64,000 nucleotides of DNA from a virus, in the IMG/VR virus record IMGVR_UViG_3300017917_002762, positions 1 through 64,000 of that record; one strand, written 5' to 3'. A program made the position numbers and the translations under genes. Below the pieces are notes generated by a model, which did no database searches, was not told the origin of the DNA, and saw only the letters and a program-made list of their open reading frames with translations. Shown here one piece after another: positions 1 through 6,890 of this stretch. Position 1 is the stretch's first letter, and each line of letters opens with the position of its first letter.

Positions 1-828
1 ATCCATCATTTTTGGAGCAATACCAGCTTCTTCATGAAAAAAATAAGTTACTGGTCCACCGACACCATTAGTAGGATCTTTTTCAAAAGATGTACCTGTA
101 ATAATAGATTTATTACCTTTATATGTATCTCTACCACCAATTCTTACTTTAATACGTTGTTGCCATGAAAATACTTTATCTGGTTCTGAAGGTCTATACC
201 ATGCTGTATGTTCATTTAAAAAATTACGATATTCATTAAGCATTCTCCAAGATCCTTTTTCTGATATATAATCTTTAAGACTTGCTCCTATTTTATTAAC
301 AGATCCTTCTTCAAACCAATAAGTGTTAATCAATTTTGCCATATGAAAATAAGAACTGGCAATCTGACGTTTTTTAAGAATTGGAATATGTTTATAATTT
401 AATTCTGCTAAACATTCATAAAGAGCCATATGATATTGAGCATCTCTTACTTTAGCAAAATCAAATCTTTTTTCTTCTTTATCATAAATAGGTAGAAAGT
501 TTAACCACATGTAATAATCTCTAGTGAGATACCATGTTTTTCCATTATTTTTATATATAACTCCATTTCTACATTTATGTTTTTGTTCATCCCAATAAGC
601 AATATAATCTTTAGATCTTACAGGAAAATTACAATAATATCCATTTTTTTGAAAAGATTTAGCTTCTTTATTAAATACAAAACTTGTTTCATCAAATTTA
701 TAACCTACATCTGGTCCAGCATCAATAAAAATACTTCTAACAAAATCTTTAAAATCTTCTTTAGAAGAAAAATTAGTTATTGTCCAATTATTGTTTTCAT
801 AAGTATATATTTCAATATAATTACTCAT
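1..828 (-). CDS. terL: Phage terminase large subunit, N-terminal part (runs off left edge)
   Basis: ATPase/nuclease motor subunit that pumps phage DNA into the prohead. 276 codons are visible from the ATG at 828 and the frame is open to base 1, so the nuclease domain lies outside the window. The Walker B-like motif FHEEAG is at residues 264-269. The usual GxxxxGK[ST] Walker A is not seen; LKKRQIASSYF at 151-161 occupies the expected place, as in divergent terminases. An aromatic-rich N-terminal region precedes it. The start overlaps the end of the upstream small gene by 8 bp, which supports this start and translational coupling. The family call rests on motif order and neighbours. Confidence 0.8.
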   Translation of the reverse strand, partial: MSNYIEIYTYENNNWTITNFSSKEDFKDFVRSIFIDAGPDVGYKFDETSFVFNKEAKSFQKNGYYCNFPVRSKDYIAYWDEQKHKCRNGVIYKNNGKTWYLTRDYYMWLNFLPIYDKEEKRFDFAKVRDAQYHMALYECLAELNYKHIPILKKRQIASSYFHMAKLINTYWFEEGSVNKIGASLKDYISEKGSWRMLNEYRNFLNEHTAWYRPSEPDKVFSWQQRIKVRIGGRDTYKGNKSIITGTSFEKDPTNGVGGPVTYFFHEEAGIAPKMMD

Positions 829-997
829 TTTTTTCTTTAATTAATTTTATTAATTTATCCATTGAGGAGGCATACAAGTAATTGTCTTTTCCCATTCCAT
901 TAAAGTAGTTATTGTAATGTTCTCGTAAAAAACCGTACCACAATCCTGTGTGATGGTTGAAGTGAAATACCCAATCGTATAAGTAATCATTTTTCAT
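821..997 (-). CDS. Small conserved-looking protein upstream of terL (58 aa)
   Basis: 58 codons from an ATG at 997, ending in a stop that overlaps the terL start (ATGAGTAA arrangement). The N-terminal half is rich in aromatic and histidine residues and the C-terminal half is a basic, lysine-rich helix. It fills what would otherwise be a gap in a tightly packed minus-strand operon. Function is unknown; a packaging accessory role is only suggested by position. Confidence 0.6.
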   Translation of the reverse strand: MKNDYLYDWVFHFNHHTGLWYGFLREHYNNYFNGMGKDNYLYASSMDKLIKLIKEKNE

Positions 998-1010
998 ATA
1001 TTTTTTTAAT

Positions 1011-1520
1011 TTATTGATCGTATGCTAAATTTTGTCCACCTCTTACAATAGATTGTTCTTCTTGTAAATCACGAAGTGTTCCTTTAAAACTTTGTCTTAT
1101 AGCTTCAAATTTAGAAGCTGCATTAATAAGAGCAGTGATGTTTCCATCTCTTCCATGTTCTATTTCTGTAGTTTCCATATATTTAGCTAATCTATCAAGC
1201 ATACTTTTAATACCCATATATGCTCTAACAGTAGGTGTTTCATATAATTTCATAGTTATTTCTAATGCATCTTGAATTAATTGATCTTCTGCATCAAAAT
1301 CACCACCCACTTCTCTTCTAATTAATTCTTCTTTATCTATTTCAGGAACATCAAAAAAGGGATTATATTCTGGACTAGGACAAGATAAATAAAATAGATA
1401 AGCAAATATTTTAGTATTATCTTCTGGATAATTATCTATAATTTGTTTATATGTATTTATTGTATAACAATGTTCAGAAGGAATTACTTTATTGTTGCTT
1501 ATATCAAATAATTTTATCAT
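1011..1520 (-). CDS. Packaging-region protein of crAss-like type, function unknown
   Basis: 169 aa, mostly helical and acidic, with a central segment (about residues 80-160) predicted to be long amphipathic helices and a glycine-containing tail. It overlaps the next gene by 4 bp and lies two genes upstream of terL in the operon. Proteins of this appearance recur beside TerL in crAss-like phages (family memory, not searched). A small-terminase or head-completion role is conceivable from position and helical make-up, but no DNA-binding motif is clear. Confidence 0.6.
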   Translation of the reverse strand: MIKLFDISNNKVIPSEHCYTINTYKQIIDNYPEDNTKIFAYLFYLSCPSPEYNPFFDVPEIDKEELIRREVGGDFDAEDQLIQDALEITMKLYETPTVRAYMGIKSMLDRLAKYMETTEIEHGRDGNITALINAASKFEAIRQSFKGTLRDLQEEQSIVRGGQNLAYDQ

Positions 1521-1708
1521 AAATTGTTGTATGTTTTATTTTTAGTTATTTCAAATTCATAACATCTAATTGTTTCTGTATTTCTAGTGACAAAATATAT
1601 AATTTCATTTTTACTAATTAATATGTTAGTGATTATACAAAGATATTGATCTATATCTGTTTTAATATAAACCATTTCTCCAATTTCATATTCATTATCT
1701 ATAATCAT
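1517..1708 (-). CDS. Hypothetical protein (63 aa), beta-rich
   Basis: Short protein with alternating hydrophobic strands (residues about 10-55) that could form a small SH3-like barrel, ending in a basic stretch. ATG/stop overlaps of 4 bp on both sides place it in the terL operon. No family recognised. Confidence 0.55.
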   Translation of the reverse strand: MIIDNEYEIGEMVYIKTDIDQYLCIITNILISKNEIIYFVTRNTETIRCYEFEITKNKTYNNL

Positions 1709-1938
1709 AAATTTAAAAAATTATTTATTTCTTTTTCAGATTGTTTTAATTCAATAATATATTTATTACTATATTCAACAGGAATAAATGTAATAGAATC
1801 AACAATTAAAGATTCATCATCATGAGTTACTATTTTATTCAAATATAAGTTTTTTAAATCATTAATCGACATATTTGATTCAATAGTCCATTTGTTATTT
1901 TCTTTAAATAACACATTATCAATTTTTATTTTGCTCAT
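1705..1938 (-). CDS. Hypothetical protein (77 aa)
   Basis: Small protein with central alternating hydrophobic strands and an acidic, lysine-containing C-terminus. It overlaps its downstream neighbour by 4 bp and starts inside the last 20 bases of the PD-(D/E)XK gene, typical of coupled phage genes. No recognisable domain. Confidence 0.55.
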   Translation of the reverse strand: MSKIKIDNVLFKENNKWTIESNMSINDLKNLYLNKIVTHDDESLIVDSITFIPVEYSNKYIIELKQSEKEINNFLNL

Positions 1939-2740
1939 TTTTTAAATGATTTATAAGTGAAACAATTTCTGATTTTAAATAAGGTATATTATACTTTACA
2001 ATATCTTTTACTATAGGATTACCATCTGAATCTATTGCAGTGATTGGATTACCCCAACGATCTTTATCAACTTCTTCAAAAATAATATGATGTAATGTCA
2101 TTTCTCCAGGTTTGTATATATAATTATGTTTTAATATAATATACATATACATACTTAATTGTAAAGCATAATGATTAAAATTACAATCATCTAAATGAGA
2201 AATTGGTGGTAACATTTTTTGTTTAACACCATCCCAATTTTTAAAAGATTCTTGTTTTATTTCTTTGTTTGTTTTATAATCAATAATATTAACCTTACCA
2301 TTAATTATTTCTACTAAATCAGATTGACCACATAATCCAGCTGATTTTAAATAAATCATATGTTCTGGATAAATACCCTCTGTTAACCTTTGATCAGGTG
2401 CTATTTTTACATCACCTTCCATAATAGGTTTAATAATAGGAATATCAACACCATTTTTACCTATAGTAGAAAGACCACATAAATCAGTTTCTCTTTGATT
2501 ATGGTACCAAGTACCAAGATCTGTTGCTCTTTTTGCTTCTAAAGTCCAAGCTTTTTTTATATCTTCTGGTTTCATACCAAACCATTTAGAATTTTTAGAT
2601 TTGCTTACTTTTAATGCTGTACCTTCTGCATCAAAAGGTTTTTTAAATTTAGAAATAAAACTAGTTACAGATGTCCATTTAATATCATCACTATCTATTG
2701 ATGAATATTCATGGTATTTTGCTTTAAATTGTATAGCCAT
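1919..2740 (-). CDS. PD-(D/E)XK superfamily nuclease (Cas4/RecB-like)
   Basis: 273 aa. The motif series of Cas4/RecB-type nucleases is visible in order: a helix with GTWYHNQRE (histidine) near residues 97-105, GQSDLVE (Asp) near 139, IIDYKTNKE (the (D/E)XK core) near 153, and a QLSMYMY helix near 193. Such enzymes cut or trim DNA ends with Mg2+. It sits in the packaging operon rather than the replication operon, where a second, different PD-(D/E)XK protein occurs (45172-46185). That suggests a DNA-end processing role during packaging or maturation (inference). Fold call is confident; substrate unknown. Confidence 0.8.
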   Translation of the reverse strand: MAIQFKAKYHEYSSIDSDDIKWTSVTSFISKFKKPFDAEGTALKVSKSKNSKWFGMKPEDIKKAWTLEAKRATDLGTWYHNQRETDLCGLSTIGKNGVDIPIIKPIMEGDVKIAPDQRLTEGIYPEHMIYLKSAGLCGQSDLVEIINGKVNIIDYKTNKEIKQESFKNWDGVKQKMLPPISHLDDCNFNHYALQLSMYMYIILKHNYIYKPGEMTLHHIIFEEVDKDRWGNPITAIDSDGNPIVKDIVKYNIPYLKSEIVSLINHLKNEQNKN

Positions 2741-2741
2741 A

Positions 2742-3053
2742 TTAATAAAATTTTAATTTATTTTCTTCTTCTTCTGTAAGAACAGCTTCCCATTTAGGTT
2801 GTTCTAAAGGGCAACTTGAAGAAAGACTCCTTGTTTTAAGAGAAAGACTACAACCACACCCACCTGTATTTTTATTACAACAAGGACTTGTACCAGGAAC
2901 TAAACATCCTTCACCATTTGTATCATAATGTTGACAATTATTACAAATTTTTAATCTTTCTTTTGCTATAATTTCAACATGTTCTTTTTTAAAAAGATTA
3001 TTAGAAATACCTTCTAATATTTGTTTTCTATTTTTGTATATTTCTTTTAACAT
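2742..3053 (-). CDS. Cysteine-rich zinc-binding protein
   Basis: 103 aa. After a basic helical N-terminus come about ten cysteines between residues 36 and 82 (CNNC, a CC pair, CGC and a final C-P-L), the pattern of a small treble-clef or zinc-ribbon protein. Such proteins are common in Bacteroidota phages with no known role. It overlaps the IHF-like gene by 26 bp and is followed directly by the PD-(D/E)XK gene. Confidence 0.7.
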   Translation of the reverse strand: MLKEIYKNRKQILEGISNNLFKKEHVEIIAKERLKICNNCQHYDTNGEGCLVPGTSPCCNKNTGGCGCSLSLKTRSLSSSCPLEQPKWEAVLTEEEENKLKFY

Positions 3054-3417
3054 TTTTTAATATTTTTTTATGGTTTTTAATAAAAGATTTTCTTTCATTT
3101 TCTTTTTCCAACTCTCCTTTTATTTTATATAAAAGTTCTAATTTATCAGAATAACTTTTTTTTAAAATTTGTTCATTAAAAGAATTATCTAAAGAATCAA
3201 TAAATTTTTTAGTTTTATCTATCTCTTTATCTAATAACCAATGTTTAAATGTAAAATCTCCAAAATTGCTAATATGAATAATAGGATTTTTTAATTCAGA
3301 TAGAGCAATTCTTACATCTTTCCAGTATGTAAAAACAATTGTTTCTACAACATCAACTGGTAAATTAAGTTCTAATGCTGTAGAAACAATCAATTCTTTT
3401 GCTTTAATTGGTTTCAA
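3028..3417 (-). CDS. IHF/HU-like DNA-bending protein
   Basis: 129 aa. The N-terminal 60 residues follow the HU/IHF layout: two helices, then a strand with IHISNFGDFTFKHW at about 47-60, which matches the conserved IxGFGxF region of the family. The C-terminal half is a lysine/glutamate-rich helical extension. Crass-like phages usually carry IHF-type proteins near the packaging genes (established for the group). It probably bends DNA during packaging, replication or transcription. It overlaps the upstream gene by 14 bp. Confidence 0.65.
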   Translation of the reverse strand: MKPIKAKELIVSTALELNLPVDVVETIVFTYWKDVRIALSELKNPIIHISNFGDFTFKHWLLDKEIDKTKKFIDSLDNSFNEQILKKSYSDKLELLYKIKGELEKENERKSFIKNHKKILKNVKRNIQK

Positions 3418-3766
3418 GAAATAAAAAATTATAATTTAACAATATATTACCTTCATAAACAAGGTTTATATTTTCATAAAAATAAATCTTTTTTTTCTTT
3501 TTTCCTGTTTTATATATTAACCCTAACACTTCGCATTTTCTTAAACAATTTCTAATACTTTGTTCTGATTTAAAATACTTTAATTTTTGTTTACAAAATA
3601 AATTTAAATCTCTGTCTTTAGATAGTACTAAAGTAGTAAGACAATCAAGATCTGCTTCTGTAAGACTAATATCTTTAATAAAACAATAAGTAATAAGCTG
3701 ATATTGTACTATATCATACTTAGTATTTAAAACAGTCTTTTTTTCTATTTTATTTACTTCAGCCAT
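3404..3766 (-). CDS. Winged-helix-like DNA-binding protein
   Basis: 120 aa. Residues about 68-105 (helix with SIRNCLRKCEVLGLIYK, then a basic KKKKIYFY strand) look like a recognition helix followed by a wing, as in small winged-helix regulators. The N-terminus is a strand and acidic helix. The adjacent IHF-like gene and possible promoter at 4108-4136 suggest an early regulatory or structural DNA-binding role. Fold assignment is tentative. Confidence 0.6.
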   Translation of the reverse strand: MAEVNKIEKKTVLNTKYDIVQYQLITYCFIKDISLTEADLDCLTTLVLSKDRDLNLFCKQKLKYFKSEQSIRNCLRKCEVLGLIYKTGKKKKKIYFYENINLVYEGNILLNYNFLFLETN

Positions 3767-3770
3767 TTTA

Positions 3771-4091
3771 TTATTTTTTTAAAGATCTTTTTTTATTTTC
3801 TTCTTTAGGAATACGCACTACATCTCCTTCTTTAAAATTATCTTTTAATTCAGGATTGTTTTCTAAATCTTCTTTAGAAATAGTATGCATTTCATCATCA
3901 CCTGATTCAGGTGTTGTGTATTGAGATAGTCTATACAATGCTTCTGCATACCTTAAATTTTGTTCTGCAATAGAAGCATCTATAGTTCTTAATTCTAATT
4001 GAACTTTTTTAAATTCAATTTGATCGTTCATCCATTTAATAACATCTTCTTTAGAAGGTGTTTCTGGTGTGTTTGTTTCTTGGTTTTCCAT
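3771..4091 (-). CDS. Coiled-coil hypothetical protein
   Basis: 106 aa, acidic, with a proline/threonine-rich first 20 residues, a helical or coiled-coil segment (about 20-60) and a charged tail ending in a basic run. It is the first gene after the promoter-like boxes at 4108-4136. No family recognised; scaffold-like or adaptor function is possible but unsupported. Confidence 0.6.
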   Translation of the reverse strand: MENQETNTPETPSKEDVIKWMNDQIEFKKVQLELRTIDASIAEQNLRYAEALYRLSQYTTPESGDDEMHTISKEDLENNPELKDNFKEGDVVRIPKEENKKRSLKK

Positions 4092-4107
4092 AATAAATTA
4101 TTTTATG

Positions 4108-4136
4108 CAAATATAAAATAATTTATTAAAAACAAA
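4108..4136 (-). promoter_or_regulatory. Bacteroidota-type promoter for the 4091 operon
   Basis: On the minus strand a TTTG (-33) box is followed after 17 bases by TATATTTG (-7), matching the Bacteroidota consensus TTTG / TAnnTTTG. It sits 17-45 bases upstream of the start at 4091. Confidence 0.5.
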
Positions 4137-4157
4137 AAAAAATTAAATTTTTAAAAT

Positions 4158-4223
4158 TTAATTTTCACATAAACATTCGCTTGCTTCACATTCAGGACAG
4201 CATAATTTTACTTCTTTTTCCAT
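4158..4223 (-). CDS. Very small cysteine-rich ORF (21 aa)
   Basis: 21 codons from ATG to stop containing five cysteines (CC, C and CLC pattern) among acidic residues, as in a minimal zinc knuckle. It sits alone between the coiled-coil gene and the RepL-like gene. The high cysteine content in such AT-rich DNA argues against chance, but expression is unproven. Confidence 0.4.
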   Translation of the reverse strand: MEKEVKLCCPECEASECLCEN

Positions 4224-4292
4224 AATTTTATATATGATTTATATTAATAATTTACTAAAAATATTACAATTTTCAAACTAAAAAATAACCTT

Positions 4293-4332
4293 TTGTCCCG
4301 TTTTGGGACAATTTTGTCCCATTTTGGGACAA
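4293..4332. promoter_or_regulatory. Two tandem palindromes, probable operator pair
   Basis: Two copies of TGTCCC-N5-GGGACA at 4294-4310 and 4315-4331. Each is a perfect 6-bp inverted repeat with a 5-base spacer, and they start exactly 21 bp apart (two helical turns), so a dimeric protein would dock twice on one face. They lie just downstream of the RepL-like gene and upstream of the 4091 operon. A weak terminator function is also possible. Confidence 0.55.
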
Positions 4333-4390
4333 GCTTTCCTTTACTGGCAAGGGTTTCAGCATATTCCCTATTTAATATTTCAAAACAACT

Positions 4391-4888
4391 TTAAGTAGAT
4401 AATAATTTAGCAATTTTAGTTTTAGAAAAATAACTAAAAATAGAATCAGATTTTAATTTTCCTTTCCATGATATATAAGGATTTAATATCCAATATTCTG
4501 AAATAGATTCTTCATGCACCTTAATATGAGCATAAACACCCCAGTCAAAAAACTTTTTAAAAATCACCCCCACCTTATTTTTACCAATATTAAATTCTTC
4601 AGCCAACGTTCTTATAGATGTTTCATCAGAAAATGGTTTAAGACTATTTGTATTAAAATCAGATTTTTGTATCATTTTATAAACAATTCCCATTTCTTCA
4701 TTAGAAAAGACAGATGACAATAATTTAATAGCATCATCATTAACTATAGAAAAAGTAGTGTAATTTAATAAAGATTTATTTTCAGGTAGATTATTACTTT
4801 TTTTCTTAATAATAGAAACCTCCCCTGTCTGCGCGTTCATTTTTGCAGCAACCTCATCATCATTTAATTTTAAATTAATATTATACAT
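4391..4888 (-). CDS. RepL-like winged-helix replication protein
   Basis: 165 aa. The central region (about 65-125) carries a helix-turn-helix (SIRTLAEEFNIGKNKVGVI) and the C-terminal part a wing ending in YWILNPYISWKG, resembling the I/L-NPYI-x-x-G motif of plasmid RepL-type initiators. RepL-like proteins have been reported in crAss-like phages and linked to plasmid-like replication (group knowledge). It is the first minus-strand gene left of the divergent control region and has a TATATTTG box at 4904-4911. A transcriptional regulator of similar fold cannot be excluded. Confidence 0.55.
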   Translation of the reverse strand: MYNINLKLNDDEVAAKMNAQTGEVSIIKKKSNNLPENKSLLNYTTFSIVNDDAIKLLSSVFSNEEMGIVYKMIQKSDFNTNSLKPFSDETSIRTLAEEFNIGKNKVGVIFKKFFDWGVYAHIKVHEESISEYWILNPYISWKGKLKSDSIFSYFSKTKIAKLLST

Positions 4889-5035
4889 ATAAAATTATTT
4901 TTACAAATATAAAAAATTTTGGGGAAAAAATAATTTTTTTTTAAAAAAATTTACTGTGTAATCGAGGGTGTTTTTGAATCCCCATAAAACCATCCCTTCA
5001 CTTGCTTTAGCGGTATAAAACCCCCGCTTTCGCAT
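4889..5035. promoter_or_regulatory. Divergent intergenic control region
   Basis: The minus-strand packaging block and the plus-strand block diverge here. The minus strand has TATATTTG (4904-4911, a Bacteroidota -7 box) 16 bases before the gene at 4888. The right half is unusually GC-rich for this window, with short CCC/GGG runs at about 4965-5030 upstream of the plus-strand gene. No clear -33 box for the plus direction was found. Confidence 0.5.
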
Positions 5036-5311
5036 ATGTTGAAACTAATGTTCCAATCTGCTAGCAAAGCTAGCAAAGTAGCTAGTTCTATTGAACAAGC
5101 TACAACTATACAGGGTACACCTGTTCAAGCTGCCATTGTCAGTTTCACTGATGGCAGCAAATGCCTTGTAAGTGCAAAACACTTCCAAGCAGATGGCACT
5201 CCCAAATTCCTTACTCAGGAATTAGGAATTGCCAATGGATATGATATATCCTCAATCCAAGGACAACCTTGGATAGTTGAGAAATCTCAACGCAGTAGCA
5301 TTAAGTTCTAA
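5036..5311 (+). CDS. Hypothetical protein (91 aa), first plus-strand gene
   Basis: Alanine/serine-rich N-terminus (about 8-22), then a strand-rich region (28-60) and a loop-rich end. Codon use is richer in G and C than its neighbours, as for the gene at 7487. A strong terminator follows directly (5322-5342), so it is a single-gene transcript. The same start codon region could use the in-frame ATG four codons in. No family recognised. Confidence 0.6.
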   Translation: MLKLMFQSASKASKVASSIEQATTIQGTPVQAAIVSFTDGSKCLVSAKHFQADGTPKFLTQELGIANGYDISSIQGQPWIVEKSQRSSIKF

Positions 5312-5321
5312 CCTCACGGTT

Positions 5322-5342
5322 AGAGCTTATGCTCTTTTTTTC
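5322..5342 (+). terminator. Rho-independent terminator
   Basis: AGAGC-TTAT-GCTCT stem-loop followed directly by a run of seven T, just after the stop of the gene ending at 5311. Confidence 0.75.
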
Positions 5343-5394
5343 GTAATGTACGTAATTACAGCATTCTGTAATTTAAATTTACATTATTTACATT

Positions 5395-5410
5395 TGTTTC
5401 ACGTGGAACA
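5395..5410. promoter_or_regulatory. parS: parS-type ParB-binding site
   Basis: TGTTTCACGTGGAACA; on the minus strand this reads TGTTCCACGTGAAACA, the consensus bacterial chromosomal parS. All 14 specified positions of TGTTnCACGTGnAACA match. It is intergenic, between two terminators, beside iteron-like repeats. No parA or parB gene is in the window, so the likely binder is the host ParB. Confidence 0.75.
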
Positions 5411-5430
5411 TAAATTCTCATTTTATATCA

Positions 5431-5527
5431 AAGTGGGAATTTATGTTTATCTACACGGTGATAAATGTATACGAAGTGGGAATTTTATATCAAAAAACAA
5501 CCATTTTTGATGCTCAAGTGGGAATTT
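5431..5527. repeat. Three direct repeats AAGTGGGAATTT (iteron-like)
   Basis: Copies at 5431-5442, 5474-5485 and 5516-5527, each an exact AAGTGGGAATTT, spaced 43 and 42 bp apart (four helical turns). The first also pairs with TAAATTC at 5411-5417. Adjacent to the parS site and downstream of a RepL-like gene, they look like iterons of a replication origin or operators. Confidence 0.6.
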
Positions 5528-5538
5528 GTGTTTATTTG

Positions 5539-5572
5539 ATGGTGTGGGAATAACCACTCACACCATTTTTTT
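5539..5572 (+). terminator. Rho-independent terminator
   Basis: ATGGTGTG (5539-5546) pairs with CACACCAT (5559-5566), followed by a seven-T run. No ORF precedes it after the terminator at 5322, so the 5343-5570 interval with parS and repeats may be transcribed as a short RNA or simply be insulated. Confidence 0.65.
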
Positions 5573-5657
5573 ATTCCAAATAATTTCCAATAATCACACA
5601 AAAATTTTGCATTAAATAGCTAAAACTCTTTTATGTTCCTTTCATAGAGTATAAACA

Positions 5658-5954
5658 ATGATAAATACAAGGAGTGCATGGTTGCTCAAACTCAAAAAAC
5701 TTAACAAAATGGACATTACAGAAGCTTTTAGAATTTGGGATAATATGGGTAATACCATACAATCTCGTGATGATGAAAATAACAACTATGTTATTGAATT
5801 CATCAACAAATCAGGTAAAGTTGTAGGTAACATTATAACTTATCCTGGACAGGGTATTAGTTGGAATTATCCTCAAGAACTAATGGACAAAAAAAAGCAA
5901 TTAGATGAAATTGCTAATATGTCTTTAAAAGAACTTGAAGAATATTCTTATTAA
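5658..5954 (+). CDS. Hypothetical protein (98 aa)
   Basis: A basic leucine/lysine-rich start, a central strand region (about 45-70), and a lysine/glutamate-rich C-terminal helix. The next 345 bases are non-coding and highly structured, so this gene may be co-transcribed with RNA-A. No recognised domain. Confidence 0.6.
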   Translation: MINTRSAWLLKLKKLNKMDITEAFRIWDNMGNTIQSRDDENNNYVIEFINKSGKVVGNIITYPGQGISWNYPQELMDKKKQLDEIANMSLKELEEYSY

Positions 5955-5960
5955 ACCATT

Positions 5961-6241
5961 TGAGTTCACCTGAGATAATATCAAGGGTGAACTTTCTTTA
6001 AGGTTGATAAACCTTGATAAGTCCGAAATACATGATGACTTTAAACTAGGTGTGGTAAACGGTCTGCTAATATACCAGTCGCAAAACAATAGTATATTAA
6101 TTTCTCTTTGCACTAACCCACAAGGGTGAGCAGTTGTAACAAGCGGGTCTCTCATGTAATATTGAGGCAAGTCTAACCGTAAACAGAAATGCTTGTATGT
6201 TACAACTGAGTGCAGAGGGGATAAATAGAGTAAACTATTCA
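5961..6241 (+). ncRNA. Structured non-coding RNA candidate A
   Basis: The stretch between genes (5955-6299) has no ORF but many paired segments: AGTTCACC 5963-5970 with GGTGAACT 5986-5993; AAGGTT/AACCTT closing a GATA loop (6000-6015); TAATATAC 6068-6075 with GTATATTA 6092-6099; ACCC/GGGT (6116-6127); GTTGTAAC 6133-6140 with GTTACAAC 6199-6206, extended by AAGC/GCTT; closed by TGCACT 6109-6114 with AGTGCA 6209-6214. The G+C content is above the neighbouring genes. No group I core (R or S element) is present. Strand is assumed plus from the neighbouring genes. Confidence 0.6.
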
Positions 6242-6299
6242 AATCAGGAGTTCAACACAGCCTATATTAAAATGTGTTGTAAAATTAAATATTAAAACA

Positions 6300-6545
6300 A
6301 TGATAGTTGAAAATAGAGTTGAGTATAATACTGTTTATTCTAATTTGGTTTATCCAGATTGGACAAATAGAGATAAATTTGTTGTAATAGGTAAACTAGA
6401 CAATGAATTTGTAGAAGAAGAACTTGAAAGATTATTTCAAGCTACTTCAATAGCTAATAAATATGCTATACAAATGCCTGATAATATTTTATGGTATAAG
6501 CATGATTTTTCAGTATTTGCTCTTAAAGTTGTAGGTAATCTATAA
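6300..6545 (+). CDS. Hypothetical protein (81 aa)
   Basis: Acidic small protein with a glutamate-rich helix in the middle (about 35-55) and an aromatic C-terminal strand. It lies between structured RNA A and the zinc-binding gene. No family recognised. Confidence 0.6.
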   Translation: MIVENRVEYNTVYSNLVYPDWTNRDKFVVIGKLDNEFVEEELERLFQATSIANKYAIQMPDNILWYKHDFSVFALKVVGNL

Positions 6546-6596
6546 ACCTTCATTTTTTATTTACTCACTTAACAACCAACAAGCATGTTGTAAAAT

Positions 6597-6887
6597 ATGC
6601 AAACAATTATGATAGTACAACATCCAAATGGTAATTCTTATCTATTTATAGATAATAGAGTGTTTGTTTCATCTTATTATGAAAAAACAAATTCAGTAAT
6701 AACTGTTGAATTAGATTTATCTTTACCTTTAAATGATTGGGAAAAAGAACAAATTGCTAAACAGCCCAATCATGACTGCAACAATCCAAGTTGTCATACT
6801 TATGATGTTCCTTTTGGCGAATTGTATTGTAGTTCTTGTAATGCTCATTTTGAAATGTTAGAAAAATACATATTAGAAAATGATTAA
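6597..6887 (+). CDS. Hypothetical protein with C-terminal zinc site
   Basis: 96 aa. The N-terminal half is strand-rich (about 5-45). Four cysteines plus histidines occur near 60-85 in CNNPSC and YCSSC pairs, the spacing of a zinc ribbon. A second ATG four codons downstream is an equally good start. It directly precedes structured RNA B. Confidence 0.6.
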   Translation: MQTIMIVQHPNGNSYLFIDNRVFVSSYYEKTNSVITVELDLSLPLNDWEKEQIAKQPNHDCNNPSCHTYDVPFGELYCSSCNAHFEMLEKYILEND

Positions 6888-6890
6888 AAA

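Noticed and set aside
577-840. Plus-strand ORF opposite the terminase gene
   Set aside because: It is a low-complexity Ile/Phe/Lys shadow of the terminase coding strand; the minus strand carries the FHEEAG motif.
5277-5510. Plus-strand ORF spanning the parS site
   Set aside because: It overlaps the end of the 91-aa gene and crosses a strong terminator; composition is not protein-like.
5925-6242. Minus-strand ORF across RNA A
   Set aside because: It lies antisense in a structured non-coding stretch in a plus-strand region and overlaps the end of the 98-aa gene; the helices explain the sequence better.
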